From: Alligator mississippiensis
Lineage: Eukaryota > Chordata > Crocodylia > Alligatoridae
Direction of reading: 5' to 3'
Length of the DNA stretch: 64,000 nucleotides
Assembly (NCBI RefSeq): GCF_030867095.1
Contig: NC_081828.1
Coordinates: 220,751,978-220,815,977 of the forward strand
The position numbers and the translations under genes are program-made. Below the pieces are notes generated by a model that worked only from the letters and a program-made list of their open reading frames with translations, was not told where the DNA came from and made no database searches. Shown piece after piece: positions 1 to 14,200 of this stretch (position 1 is its first letter; each line of letters opens with the position of its first letter).

Positions 1-599
1 GAATATTGTTGAAGGTTAGAGAGATTTCTAAAGACTATAGATATCTTGCTAATGTTCTTATCTTTGTATCTAGGGAGGGGAAAAAAGAAACCACTAGACT
101 ATAGGATTTCACCAAAATCCCTTCTGCTAAATGTCAGAACAGGTGGCTGAAGTCCAGTGCAATGCAGTAAAAATTAGTGATAATGTATAAATGATATGAA
201 CCTACAGAGTTGATCTACAACTTCAATGCTCACAGCTTCAACAAGAAGGTGAGTGCCCATTTCCTAAATATCTCGGTTGTCTTACAGTTTGCTCTCACTG
301 TACCTGTTCATTTTTGCTTCACAGGAATAACATTTGTTTCAAAGCTTAAATCCACAAATACTTGTTAACGGTTTTAGAGAAGACAAGATAGATGCCGCAT
401 GTTTTGTTCTGCTATCCAAGAAAGTTAAAATTGCTCGGCTATAAATGATAAGAAAGTTATCAAAAACTTGTGCTAAAAAGTGTGAAAAGGTGAGATTCTG
501 AAAATATATCACCTTTCCTAAGCTGCTGGAGGGACATGAAAGGACCAATTCCTCAGCAAGAGGAAGACTGGGGAAGTGTGGATCCCTTACTGAATGGGG
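1..599. other. No gene seen
   Basis: AT-rich sequence without a convincing reading frame, splice-flanked exon or recognisable repeat. It precedes an old CR1 LINE fragment. Confidence 0.5.
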
Positions 600-1310
600 G
601 GGCAACCTAGTGACAGATGATGCAGAAAAGGCTGAAGTGCCCAATGCGTTTTTTACTTCAGTCGTCACAGGCAAGGTCAACTCCCAGACTATTGCACCTG
701 GCAGCAAAGTTTGGAGAAGAGGTGAAGAGCCGATAGCAGTGAAAGAACAGGTTAGAGACTATTTAGAAGAGCAGGATGTGTGCAAGTCCATTGGGCTGGA
801 TGCAGTGCATCTGAGGGTGCTCATAGAACTGACAGATATAATTGCAGAGCCACTGGCCATTCTCTTTAAAAACTCATGGTGTTTGGGAGAGGTCCCGGAT
901 GATTGGAAAAGGGCAACTATAGAAGAGAAGGAAGAAGGAGGATCTGGGGAACTGCAGATTGGTCAATCTCATGTCAGTCCCTGGAAACATCATGGAACCA
1001 GTCCTCAAGCACTTACAGAAGAAGGTGATCAGGAACAGTTAGCATGGATTCACCAAGGGCGAGTCATGCCTGCCCAACCTGATTGCCTTCTGTGACAAAA
1101 TGACTGGCTCTGTGGCTGTGGGGACAGCAGTGGGCATGATCTAGTAAGGCTTTTGATATGATTTGACTTTAGCAGGGCTTTTGATATGGTCTCCCACAAC
1201 ATTCTTGCAAGCAAGCTAAGGAAGTACAAGTTGGATGAAAGGATTCTACAGATGGATAGAAAACTGGCTGGATCATTGGGCTCAAAGGGTAGTAATCAAC
1301 AGGGACCCTA
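600..1310 (+). mobile_element. Old CR1-type LINE fragment (reverse transcriptase region)
   Basis: A reading frame from 610 to 1095 resembles the N-terminal part of the CR1 reverse transcriptase. It shows an ALFKNSW-like segment followed by GEVPDDWKRA, as in the intact copy further right (SWCTGQVPEDWKRA). Downstream, out of frame, come pieces of the F-D-V-S-H palm motif (AFDMVSHN-like at about 1170-1200) and a WIxGSKG-like piece near 1270. The copy is truncated at both ends and has several frame breaks, so it is an old insertion. It contributes no host gene. Confidence 0.75.
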
Positions 1311-4300
1311 CTTTTCTGTGGGGAAAAAAGCAGACAATCTCCATTTAAAACACACAAATCTGTGCTTTTCTGCGGCCTACTGAAAGCATGGCAGCATCCT
1401 ATGGCAAGTGGTGCCATTTTTGCTCTCTTGTTTTTGCTGCGGTTTTTGCCTCCTGGCCAAGCAGCAGCACATTTTTTCCCCCTTCCCTGGCTGCTGGTTG
1501 TGTTAGAGAAGCAATGAATCTGAGCTTTGAAGCACTTATTCAATGTAATAATTAACACAGGTCTCCCACCGAGCACCTGAAGTTTCCTGTTGCTTTTTCA
1601 AGAGCTTTTTTTATCCAGTTACTCCCGAAATAACTTGTATTTGGCTTAAAACATATCTTCCAATGAGGAATCCCATCTTGATAAAGGGATGGAGAACTTG
1701 CTGCTTTTCTGGGTAGTTTGTTCCAAAGTCTCCTCATACTCATTGTGAAGCCTTGTTAAAATCAAAATACAAGTACTTGCCTGGCTTCAGACATTCTTGA
1801 GGGTCTCTCCTGGAGCCTACCTACTGAGAATTGTTTTTCTTCAAAATAGAAAAACTGATGATGATTATTTTTTCTCCTGCAGCTTAAAAACATTTTTGAG
1901 ATTTTGTCGTAACCTTCCAAAAACAAAAACAAAAAAAGAAGAAGAATTGCATTTACAGAGATCCAGGTCAGGAAATTAAGCTTCAAGAGCCTATGGCCAT
2001 TAATGGAAGGAGTTTGCATCCATACAAAGACAAGTGTATGGTATATATGAGGGGAGCAAATGCACACAAGGTAAAGACAAATCTCTACAACATTGTCTTC
2101 CAAAGTTACACCTCCTGGAGTGGCTATATGCTCATGCCTGCTCTTGTAACACTCGCTAAGTTTTTTCTGGGAGTTGTTTCTTGCTCCCTTGCTGCATGCT
2201 GCTGTGTGAAGAAAAGCTGCTGTGGCAGTGGTAAGGCCTTGCACTTAGATTATAATTGGAAGCATATCAGAATAATTATTAGCAGAGCATTTCCATGGGG
2301 ACTTTAATTAAAGAAAACAATACTGAAAGAAACGCTGTTCAAGTCTAACAGTTTGAAACTTCAAATACAAATTGGGATTTTGCAAAATCAATGGTGGTTT
2401 TCTTTAAGTGACTTCCCCCACCCCCCTCCTCCCTGGGTTTTTTCCACCTTTTTCTTAATTACTTCATTTTAATTTATCCAATTATTGAAACAGTAACATT
2501 TAGGGCTATTAACCCCCCAAAACCAAACAAAACAACCTCCCTCCCTTTTAATGAATCTGTATTATGGAAGGTATGAACAGGTAAGTTATACCAAGTTAAA
2601 GAGGATTTACCACACACAAGCTGCTCTGTGGTAACTGATTCACACATTCATCCTAGCCCATGGTAAATGGAAGCTGATCAATCATAATTTAGCAGTTGTT
2701 GCATTCAGAAGTGAACTGTCCTAGTTTAGCTTCCATTTGCCACAAGATAGAATGGACATACGAAACAGTTACTGAAGAGCAGAGCAGCTGATGCCTGGTA
2801 ACTGCCCTCCTTAGCCTTTTACTTTGGTACAATTTGTTCATCTGTCCACACCCAGACCTTGGGTTTGACCCGATGGTTGGCGGGCATCCAGAGCAGATAT
2901 ACTGAACAGGGTGCTAGGATAACATACTTTTGGAGGCTGGTATTAATCAAAGGTATCCAGAATGAATAGAAGCTTCTTAATGTCGGAGCACTTATCACTT
3001 GGAATAGAGAGCTGGAGGTCAAACGCTTGCAGAGCACAGTGCTCAGGTCAGTGTTTAAAATGGGGTGGCTGAACAGAAGAAAGCCTTTCTGCTACTGTGA
3101 CTACCTATTTATCCCACAATAAGCAATCTGTGGAAACCCTCAGACTGCAGAAAGGAAAGTTGCAGGATTTCCAAAGCATTCCCTTCTTTCCACCATCACC
3201 ACCGTCACTGTTTTGCTTGGCCTAAGCTCTAGCCAATTGTCTTTCATCCAGATGCTGATTTTTGGCTAGTCCAAGGGATTGTGACAGAAATGCTAGTTAT
3301 GTTGAAGATAAAGGGTGACACACAGCTGGGTCCTGTCTGCCTGTGACACGTGTTTGAGATCATCATGTCAGACTGTTTCACCCAATCTTAAAAAAGGAGG
3401 GAGTGGGAATGCACTGAGGACTGCTCTGGTGGTGGAGGAGCATTTGCTTGCCAGTTTGGCTTGTCCAACACTCCTCCCTAAGGTGAGACAGGGTCCTGCT
3501 GCAAGCCATCTGGGAGGGAAGGTGTGGCCATGCTTTCCTGACCACATGACTGGAGGTGGCCATGCCTCATCTGTTACCAGACCTGGTACAGAGGGTGGTC
3601 CTACACTTGGTGGTTTGGAGGTGGCCCCTGAGTCATTTCATTCACATGTTTTATGGCACAAAGGCCCTTGATCACTCTGCTTAATCCGGTGGATGCTCAC
3701 GAGGCAGGAGTCTATTTCCTTGCTGTAGGGGAGGGAAATATCTGCTCTCATCACTCAGTTCAGTGACATCAGGTATGACAAGGAGCTGTTCTCCCTCTAA
3801 AATCAGGTGATCATACTAACTACCCTTGTTGGAAAATACAGTTTGTCAAAATCTGTTCTTGAACCCTGCAGTTCAAATCTGTTAAGTCAGAAGTAAAACT
3901 GGTTTAACAGGAGTGCATATCACAAACCATTGCACAATTAGAAACAGCAGGAATGAGGTTGGTCCATTTTCCCAAATCACTCTGAAGAGACCTGCCCCTA
4001 GGAAGAAAGAAGGTGTCCAGGTTGGAACGGACAGGTGAAAGCAGAACTGCATGGGGTAAAGACTGGAATAAAATGTAGGGGTGCTCAGGAATATTAGTAC
4101 CAGAGGGCATTCATTGGAGAAGTTTAAGAGGAAGCTTGCATGTAGTTCCTACATTATGCTGCCTTGGCTACAGTATCCTGCTGCCTGTGAGTAAGCAGTG
4201 CTGTCAGTCTCAACTTCCCTGAGGATGGAAAAGGACCATTTTTGACTTGAATAAAAAATGAAATAATATTCAGAGCTCTGATTAGTAGGAAAATTGTTGC

Positions 4301-5305
4301 TGTATAGAAAAAGGCAAACAAACCAAAAACTTTCTGCACCTTATTCTTCTTTTCCCAAAAAAATATATACTGAAAGACATTTATTTTGTATTTGCTTATC
4401 CATGAAACAATGGCACTGTTCCACCATACTGAGCAGAGCTAATTTCTGAATGTTTTCCAGTTTGCTTTCCCTTTGATCTTCCAGCATTGGCTTTTTGCCT
4501 CTCTCTAGCATAAATGCTAACATCTAGTTTGCTTATTGAGACTAACTGGCTCTCGTCCAACAGGCATGTGGCTGATGGCAGGAACAGACAATTGTGAAAT
4601 TGCAAAATAAGACAAAACATTTCACTGCTGAGTCTTTGCTTAAGCTTTTGCTTTTCTTTGTAAAGACTTCATTCCATTCTGGGCTTTGAAGGAAGATCCT
4701 TTACTCCTATGAACACAGAAATGTGCCCCCATTCCTAGTTACATCTCATGTTTCTGAAACACTTGTATTTCAGAATGTTTATCATGGTACTATAATGGCC
4801 CAGAAGCAAGGTTTTATTGGTGATATCATTTATTCAACAAACTGCATAGTTGAGAGAGATGTTAAACAAGCTTTTGGCCACAAGTTGCCCTTTATTCAGG
4901 TCTGGGCAGACCAGGGCAGGCCACCATAATAACAAGCTAAAATAGCCCAGTCTTTCCACTTTCACTCCCTACAGGAAACAGTAGAGTTGTTGCTGGTATC
5001 AGTTTTGCAGACGCAAGTGTCTGCCGATAGATATGTCACTATTGCTGGGTGAATCCTGCAAAGGAAGCATTCTGGCAGAGTCTGAAATCCAGGTAGTCAG
5101 ACGGTGCTCGTGCCTTTCCAGTACTTGCGTTCCACGTGGATGTTAAACTTTGTTCTGCTCATAAGAGGCCTGTGCTGCCACTCTGGTTTGTGTGCGGCAG
5201 GACTTGTCGGTATTGACAGCTGTATTAGGACCATGAGGACTGGTCCGTTCACTGTTCAGGAACTAGTCGATGATAAACTTTTGTGCTTTTTATGTTTGTG
5301 AATTC
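1311..5305. other. Intergenic stretch, no gene recognised
   Basis: I see only short chance frames on either strand and no domain I recognise. The downstream end of the minus-strand SUSD2 gene (transmembrane and tail exon) could lie here or further left, but no matching exon was found. A CT-rich run lies near 2410-2445. Confidence 0.4.
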
Positions 5306-5485
5306 ATATAATTACAGAAAATGAAGGTTGGGAGGGACCTCAGGAGGTCACATCAAGTCCAACCCCCTGCTCAAAGCAGGGCCATCCCCAATGATATCAT
5401 CCCAGGCAAGGCTTTGTCTAGCTGAGTCTTAAAAGCCTCCAAGGATGGAGATTCCACAACTTCTCTGGGTAGGGGAGGAGACTTG
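5306..5485 (-). mobile_element. CR1 LINE 3' end, antisense
   Basis: The plus strand reads GGTTGGGAGGGACCTCAGGA, then AACCCCCTGCTCAAAGCAGG. This is the reverse complement of the conserved CR1 3' untranslated end. Only the last ~180 bp are present, the usual 5' truncation of CR1. Confidence 0.8.
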
Positions 5486-6598
5486 GTTTCGAGAATTTGC
5501 TGCCGTCACTTAATTGCTGAATATTTGCAAAGAAAGGTGCTCAGGCTTTCAAGTGACATGTTTACACCTGATGCTTTGCTGGGTGGCGCTGGTGCTCTGG
5601 AACGGCGCCACCCTGTGGAAGTTTGACACGTGTCCTAGCTGTGACTGACTCCCTCCAGCTTCTTTTTGAGTACAAGGACGAGACGCTTTAGCACCGGACC
5701 GTAGATAGTATGGGGCAAGTGGCAAAGATTAATGATGTTAAGATGGTGTAGGCTGGAGAAGTGAAAGCATTCCCTCCTCGGGCCCAAAACAGGAAGAGAA
5801 TCTCACGAACAGAAGTGGAGACCATGTGCAAACAATCCCTGGGCAGCTGCACACGGGGTGCACAAGCACCATGAATACCGGGCAGTCATTGACTTGGTGA
5901 TTTTGATGAGCTGATACCCAGTGCACTCATGAGTGGGTAGAGGGGCTGCCTACACGGTCCTGCTTGGACACTGAGGGTATGTCTACACTGCTTCCAGCTG
6001 CACTAGGGAGACCCGCACACTCATGCTCTGCACATGCCGATTTACAAAGAATATGATGCTGCTGCTGTTAGAGGGTGGCTGAGCACAGGCCCGCAAGCAA
6101 ACCTGAGATGGAAACCCTGAGAGCATGAGCCTGGGCCCATGCAACCAGTAGCTCTGGTAGCTTTTCCAGCATGTGGTTAGGCAGAGCAGGAACCATAGGT
6201 GGGGTGTGTGATTATAGCAGCACTCCCAAATCAGTCTGGGAGTAGTGTAGCTATGCTGTAAGAGGCACAAGCAAGTGAGGGTGAATATATTTTAAGGTGG
6301 CTTTGAAAAAGGAGAGCAAGTGAGATTCAGAGAAGCGGGGAAGCTGTTGCAAGTGGCAGGAGAGACTAAGGCTAAGAATATTCTGAAAACATGCAGAAGG
6401 ATGGAGGAGGCTGCATCTAGGTATGTGGAAAGAGAGAGGCAGAACCACCGCTGATTCTTACAACAGGATTTCACCTGCTGCTCCTATCCTGAAGCATTTG
6501 TAGTGTGGCTGAAGTGACGTTAAAAAAGCCTAGTCAGACTGCTCGTTATACAAAGCTGCTGCATTTTTATGTTGCATGGTTACTACAGTTGTGGCACA
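5486..6598. other. Intergenic stretch, no gene recognised
   Basis: No supported exon or clear repeat. Short frames on both strands have low-complexity composition and match nothing I know. Confidence 0.35.
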
Positions 6599-7465
6599 AG
6601 GTGGGCACACTGGAGGGGAGGGACAGAATCCAGATAGATCTAGACAGGTTGCAGAGATGGGTGGATGAGAATAGGATGGAGTTCAACACAGACAAGTGCA
6701 AGGTGCTGCATCTAGGGAGAAGGAACCAGCAACACCCCTATAGGCTGAGGAACACCCGTCTTGTCAACACGGTGCCAGAAAGGGCTCTTGGAGTCATTGT
6801 TGACTCCAGGATGAACATGAACTGCCAATGCAAGGAAGCAGTCAGTAAGGCAAGCTGCACCTTGTCGTGCATCCACAGATGCATCACAAGCAGGTCAAGG
6901 GAGGTGATCCTTCCCCTCTATGTGGTGCTGGTCAGGCTGAAGTTGGAGTCCTGCGTCCAGTTCTGGGCGCCGCACTTCAGGAGGGATGTGGCTAGCATGG
7001 AGAGGGTCCAGAGGAGGTCACTCGCATGGTTTAGGGGCAGTGGGGCAGGCCCTACGAAGAGAGGCTAAAGGGCCTGAACCTTTTCAGCCTCCACAAGAGA
7101 AGGCTGATAGGGGATCTGGTGGCTGTTTACAAACTCACCGGGGGGGACCAGCGGGAATTGGGGGAACTCTGCTCCCCTAGGCACTACCCGGGGTTACTAG
7201 GAGTAACGGCCACAAATTGTTAGAGACGGTTCAGGCTGGACATTAGGAGACATTACTTCACAGGTAGGGCTGCCAGGCTCTGGACTGGGCTCCCAAGGGA
7301 GGTGGTACTCTCTCCTATGTTGGGGGCCTTCAAGAGGAGGCTGGACAGATATTTGGCTGGGGTAATATGATCCCAGCACCTGTCCCTGCCCAGGGCAGGG
7401 GGTCAGACCTGATGAACTGTTTGGGTCCCTTCCGGCCCTACCTACTATGATACTATGATACAGCA
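6599..7465 (+). mobile_element. CR1 LINE, 5'-truncated, 3' half of ORF2
   Basis: The frame at 6505-7068 contains the CR1 reverse-transcriptase tail. It has DLDRLQRWVDENRMEFN, CKVLHLGRRN, then LGVIVDSRMNMN and a VQFWAPHFRRD segment. The frame then breaks and the remaining ORF2 end continues in other frames to about 7375. The 3' end reads GACCTGATGAACTGTTTGGG and terminates in short TATGATAC repeats near 7445-7462. It is a decayed, moderately old insertion. Confidence 0.88.
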
Positions 7466-8109
7466 TGACTCTACAGACCAAATGAGTGATGACTTCTTGT
7501 GCTTGAAATCTAAATTGGGCATAAGGCAGCAGGATAACAACAAAACAGGCAGGTACTTCCTTTGTGTCTGAAAAGCACCTAGAACTCTGATGTGTAGGCA
7601 TCCGTATGGTATATTTAATTTTAAAAAACCTGTTACGTGATTATTAAGGGAACGAAATAAGGAACTAAAAATTAAGCCATGCTGATGATTAAATGTGGGT
7701 GGAATCTTAATTCCACTTTCTGTAAAAGTTTTAAATTGCACAATGCATTTTCCACTATGGTTATTAATGTGGTAAGAATGAGTTTAAAACCATATTTTAG
7801 AGCATTTACTCGGGAAGCATTTGACTTTAATTCCTTTGGGCCATAGGCTCTTGTGACAGGCCACTTTGTTAAGAACCAGGCCCAAGGGTGATCATATGCA
7901 CAGCATATATGCTTGGCAATATTAGACACATTTGATAATAGAGATAATTGACAGCTCTTCTGAATTATGTCTTTGCAGTACATCTGCTTTCTAGCTTCTG
8001 TCAACCACTACTTCTCTTGCTGTGGTTTTTTGGCACTGCTTTTTCCCGAGATGGCCATGCCTGCACGAACAGTTTATATCAACAGCTGGGGACCCTTTAG
8101 AAAACATAC

Positions 8110-8292
8110 CTGTGCTTGGCAAACAGCTGGCTGCATTCCCCGACCAGGTCCCCGTCAGCTGGCAGGTTCTTTCTTCTGACCCAGCCAGGCTGTACCCTTG
8201 ATCACAGCTGAAGCGGATAGTTGAGCCCATCAGGTAGTTTGTCCCTTCCTTTCTGCCCTTGGCAGGGTGATCCAGCCAGCCGCAAGAGACCA
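8110..8292 (-). CDS. SUSD2: SUSD2 exon 13: sushi (CCP) domain
   Basis: Encodes [20 protein letters not shown], then [20 protein letters not shown] and WSGNAASC. The four sushi cysteines and the tryptophan are present. Donor CAG|gtatgt shows that at least one more coding exon follows downstream. Confidence 0.96.
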
Positions 8293-11200
8293 CTAAGGGA
8301 AGAGAGCTATGTTATGAATGCCTGTCAGACTCTGCCTGACAAGCTGATCCCACAGCGAGTCGTGTGGATTTAAACATAACTGGAAAAAGGGCAGGAGATT
8401 TTAAGTCGAATAGAGCTACCAGAGTGAAGCAGCGTACTGGCCCTAGCCACCTGAGTGTCTAGGATGGAGAGGGACCTGTAGAGCAGCTCTCTGCTTGGTC
8501 TCTTTTTTCTGGGTTGCCCTTCTGAGGCAGTAACTCCCAACGTGTCCAGACACCTAGCACTGGATCTGGGACTCTACCCTGAGGGCCAGGTTCCTAAAAA
8601 GTAGGCATTTGACTTCTAGCTCTGGCCCCACATTGCACAAAGCACTGTGGTGCAACAGAGGATAGTTCCTCCTGGTGAGACTCTTTCCTTCCATCCCCTC
8701 ATCCTCGGGAATTCACATGCAGCTGCTCCAGATCTTCAGGGGTCCCTACATCCTGAATGGTGGCGGGGAGCTGCAGTGATAATGGATGCTGTGTCCTCTG
8801 TCCTGGTGCTGCCCTGATCAGGGCTACCTCACCTGGCTGCAGACTCTCCACCAACGCTTTGTGGTTCTGATGGGAGATTCTGGTAGCGTTTCCCACCTCG
8901 AGGCTTCTGGTTGTCAACACATCAAACCTGCAGAAAGGGTCTGAGTCGCAAAGCCTGGCCATCTCTGGCACCAGGGGGTCTGTAGGGTCTTCATGAGGAA
9001 CAAATACTGGTAGGAAGGAAGAGTTGTGCTTTGGCCCATAGAAGAAGGTGTTCAGTAAGAACTGGGTGTCATAAGTGAAGAGAGAAGTTTCATTGCCAAC
9101 AGCCCCTAAGGAAACAGAAAGGCATGTGTTATATGTGTAAATTTATCCACAGCACAATTAAGAATGTGCTTTTTCTTATAGCCAAAATCATTCTCTGCAT
9201 AAGTTTCAACGTGAGGCACTGTAAAATACACATGGGAAAGGCTGTTAATGGAAGTGTTTTATAAATTTTATACTATTTAAATACCAGTACTGTAGTTGAA
9301 GTTAAGGTTATGTGGGACTCTTTCTTGTAAGGCCTTTGGCATATTATTGTCATTGTAAAAAATTCCTTTTTTGGAGTTGAAACTTTCCAGGCTTGCTACT
9401 AATCCACAATATAAGTTAGGAAAAAATCAGTTGTGTGATAAAATCAGTGGAGAGGGCTTTTTTTCCTTACCTGTAGTTTTAAAGAGAAACCCAATACTTG
9501 GTCCTAGCACTGTATGCTCAGTAATTACCTGTTGGACAGTCTGACTGTGAGTTGCACCAATCAGATATGTCACGTGAGCATGTGTCCTTCCCTCCTCCCA
9601 CCCCCCAGAAATCCTTGTCACCCAGACTGTCCAGAACAACACCATCTTCTATTCATTCATATCCAATACCTAGAGATGATGAGACATATTAGACTGCATC
9701 TAACTCATCTCCTTCTTTGACAAGATTATTCCCTTTTTTGACATTCATTGTTATTTAGTATTTGTGTTGCCATAGCCCATAGATCAGTGCTTGGTTCAGC
9801 CTAATTATAAATAGGCCAAATAACATTTCTGCTATTCTCCAGAGAGAGAAATGCAAAGTTTATTAGATAGATGTCTTTTGATATCACAGTGATAAGAAAT
9901 AACTTGGAGTTTATCAAATTAAACCAGGGATTGTTAACTGGGGGTACGTGTACCCTCAGGGGTACTAAAGAAGGCCCTATGGGGTACGCACGGGCAGGTG
10001 GGGCAGAGCGCTGCCACACACCATCCTGGCACTGCCTGCCTGGCTGGACGCGGCAGGGGGAGAAGGTTGCACGCAGCGGCTGCCACCTCTCTGCCTTCGG
10101 CTGCATGCCAACCCCTTCCCCCCCACCTCCCTGCTCAGTGTCTGGCCCCCAGGGGTACACTGACCCAAAAAGATTGAAAACCTCTGAATTAAACATTCAA
10201 AAACAAAACCTCCTTGGAGCCATCTCTTTGCTCTAAGTTTCTTGGGGTGACCTGTCTTAATGCCTGGAGAGATGGAAAGCTTGTTGTAGCAGGAAGGGGT
10301 CTGGCTGAGCTTTGCTTGATAAAGGCCCCAACAAGTGGCAAAGTGAGGAGGTTTTAGGCCACTATCCCCTGACCTCCCACATCCTCCACCCCCAGCATCA
10401 TTTACTCTTGTTGGCAGTTAGGCCAGAATGACTTTGTGCATTAGAGATGCTTGGCTGGGCATTTCCATCGAATGGAAGCTGTCCTCTGACTGTTTTACCT
10501 AATGCAAATGGTGTGTTTGCAGCCTGTGAGTCTTCAGCTAACACAACCCGGTAGGTGCTAAAACCCTGCCAGAAGTATGATCCATCTGAATGGAATCATG
10601 GCTCGCATCCTGAGGAAAGGGGGTGACTAACCCTGGAGTTGTTACGTTTCTGTGGCCATTCATTATTTCTTGCTGTCTCTTGTTGGGTGTCCAATGCTTC
10701 AGCATCCCAGAATGCCAGGAGGTAGGAAATGAGCCCTGTCTAGGGACAACTGCAATGAAGGAAGCCCTGTGGTGCTGGTTACAGGTCTGCCCGTTCCAAG
10801 CATGGGAGGAGGCATGCGCCTCTGCCTGACGGGCACTTCAGAGAAGAGCTCATTGTTCACTCTCTATGAATAATAATTGGCTTTGATATTTTTCTGAAGT
10901 GATTATTCAGAGAAATGAGAATGGAGTAACAGGACTGAAAACCCCCCACTTACAGTCAGCTCCAAATGCAAACAGCTGCTGTGGACTGGCATCAAGCGGC
11001 ATGGTTGTCCCATTTCTGAAGGTGTACTCATCCCCTGGGTTGTCGTTCATTACCCCCAAGAGGCCCCGGGTCTGATTCATGAATTTTTCTGGCAGCAGGA
11101 CTGTCAGGCTTAAGAAACCTCCTCTGGCTCTCACTTCTACCCCCGCCCCTGAGGAGAACATCACAGTGACGTTCTGACCAGCTGCAGCATAGAGAAAGAG

Positions 11201-14200
11201 GCCTGGAACAGAGAGAGAGATGGCACACGTATGACTGTCTGCAACAACCACCCCATTATATACTGGCCACAAAAAAGTTCCCCCTGAGGGAAAATTACCA
11301 GTTCCACAGTAGACTTCCAGTCGCACCTAGATTGTGTGTTAACCTGCTGCAATGGGTAACCAGATGGTCTTGACTGCGGAGTACACTGCAGTAGTAACAT
11401 AAATACACTCATATTGCCTCATAGCCTCTCCTTGCAGAGGATTAATGAGCGTGGTCATGGGGCAGGCTGGGAGATCTTGGGGCATGTGCAGGGGAGAAGG
11501 GAACTGAGTGTTGGCTACCCATTATATTTTGATTGATGTGTCTGATCCTGGCCCTTTGGGACAAAAGTGGATGGAGGAGCAAGGAGCTCTCGCTCCGTTT
11601 TCCTTCATGTGGAGGCAAGTCTCTGTTCCTCCATGAGTCTCTGGGGACACAACAACTCACCCCTAACAGGACTGGGGGAGCAGGGGCCTGAGTCCCAGTT
11701 CCTCTGCTGTCACCTGCTGAACAGCAGGTACCTGCGTGCCCTGCCTGCACTGCAGCAGGCTCAGGGAAGGGCTGTGCTCTCTGAGGCACTACTGCCATGC
11801 TTGGGGCCAGTCCAGACACGTGTCACTCTGGGGCAGAGGGAGTGACCATGGCTGCACAGAAAAAACACCATAGCCCTACAGGCTGGTACGGCTAGGGGAA
11901 TCAGTCACTTGGCACCATCAGGAGTCCCAGCTGTAAGGTACAGCTAGGATGGAGTGCCGTCGTAGTGACCCAGGCCTCAGCACTTTTTGCAGCTGTTTGG
12001 GCTGGTGCCCATGCTCTGCTTTGGCCCCTGCCTTTCTTTTTAGCTCCCAGCACCATCATCCTCAGAGGGGCAGGTTAAGCAAGAAAACACATTGGTTGGG
12101 ATGCTGCGGGCCAGCCATGCTTGCTCCTCACATCATCTCCACAGTGAGTTGCAGGTGCCACCTTCACCACTGATCAGAAAGCAGGGATTGAAAGCATGTA
12201 CATCCAGTGCGACCTTTCATTGCACAAGGGTCAGGTAGGACTGAAAAGTGTGACCTCAACAAAAGCAGAGCTGGGGCAGATGCCCATCCATCAGTCTGAC
12301 CTTTCAAATCCATCCAGCTTTGCTCAGAAAGGTTGAGCACCTCCTGGTTCAGCAGGACCTCCAGGGCCGAGTACTCCGAGCAGCGTACCTCGATCACGTC
12401 AGAGTTACTCTCCTGCATGGCCACAGCAGACAAGCCTGTTACCTGTGCCACCGTTCCTTGCAAACAACAACAAGATCAAATAAAAACAGTGCCCCAAGTC
12501 CTGTGTGGAGCACGCTAAGTGTCCCCAAAGTTGCAAAATATGAGTAAAAATGATTACATATAATCAACATTGATTTGAGGTCTGTCAAGCTTAGATTTAA
12601 ACACACAAAAACCTTCCTTCTGCTACTAATATTAATCTATGTTCAGGCTGAACCATTAAGCATTCAAAAATCAGGAAAGTCAGCCCTCTTCCCCAGATCT
12701 CAGACTCCAATGGCAGGCATAGAGCTAAGCCAGAAGAGTAACTGCAACCCCTTGCATGTGCGCAGTCTTTGAGCGGAGCCTTGGACAGCTGCAGCCCAGG
12801 CAATGTATTTGTTAAGGAAATTATGTAGCTGAAAGGGCTGGGGAGGAACCAGGACCAGGCAGTGCCTCAGCATCAGTCCCATCCAGAATGGGCTGCTCCT
12901 GGGCTCTGTAGATCTGTGAAGGTTCTCGTCTATTCTTAAAGGTTTTCCTTGGCTCTCCCAAGGGCCTATTTTCCCCGCTGCTGGTTATTAATGTTAAGAG
13001 ATCCTAGGTCTTGTTCAGTATAATCTTTCCATCTTCTCCTTGGTTGTCTTTGAGATCAAGCACCATTGGAACTAGCTAAATCTCTCCTTTGGGGGCCAGT
13101 CTGTGACGTGGTATTGTAACTCTAAGTCCCGCTTGCTGTATGTCACTGTATTTACTTTACCTGGCTCTTCACAGGCATCCCACAATTTCCTGTTTCTTTT
13201 TTCCACACATGATTTGTTCCTTCCTGCCCCAAAATTTCATCTCAGTTCTTTATTTTTAAAGGCATTTACTTATGTCATATTCCTTTGTACTAAACGTCCA
13301 TGTTTCACATTCATTTATAGCAGTTAGTCTTACAATGGGTTGGGGTTTTTTTGGTATATCCGATCCTTGTTCTTTTTCTGTAGTTGTTTGGAGCTAAAAA
13401 TTCTCTGTATAAAAGGATAAAAAAGCATTTCTGCCCTATACCTTACTTTCTTCCTTTAACAGATTATTATTAGTAGTTAATGACCTGAGCTATTAATGAC
13501 CTTAGCTTTTAATTCCCTAATTTGCTTATATTGATGTAATTTACTGCTGGATGGGCTTGTCCAAAATGTTTTCACTGCCTCATTTTATTATCTTTCTTGC
13601 TGTTATGTTCTGTTTTCCTTGCTGCTTCAAATATCCAGCCATCCTTTGCTACTATATCTCTTCTCTTTCCAGTGACAGCTAAATCAGCTCATCACAGCTT
13701 ATCACACAAAAGGCTGGTGCAAGCCATTTAGAGGGTGAGAATTTTGCCCTGAGCATGCCACTTTTTGATAGCCTTAATCCTGAATTGATGTTAAATGGGG
13801 CAGAACTATAACTCTCGTACTTTATTTTTTAAATCTCATACAAAAGTGTGAACCATCCTAATCATTTTATCAAGAATCCTGGACTTTTTTTATGATAACT
13901 TAAGAGTTGAAGTGGGGCATGGGGGAATCAGTTAAGGACGAGGAGAAGATAGAGGTCTGGCTTCCACATTCAAAACCAGACCAAACCGTCTAACCCAAGA
14001 ATTGCCTTTGTCAGCACTGCTGTCTCTCTCACCAACTTACTGTTGGGAAGTCTGGTAGGCTGGGTCCTCCCTTGTACTCTTAGAGACGTCAGATTGGACT
14101 CCACCAGTGTGTATTCACCATGGCCCTTGAATGTGAAGTTCAGCCCATCGAATGTGAGGAAGTGTGGGTCCCCAAAGGCAGATGCTGCATCATATACATG

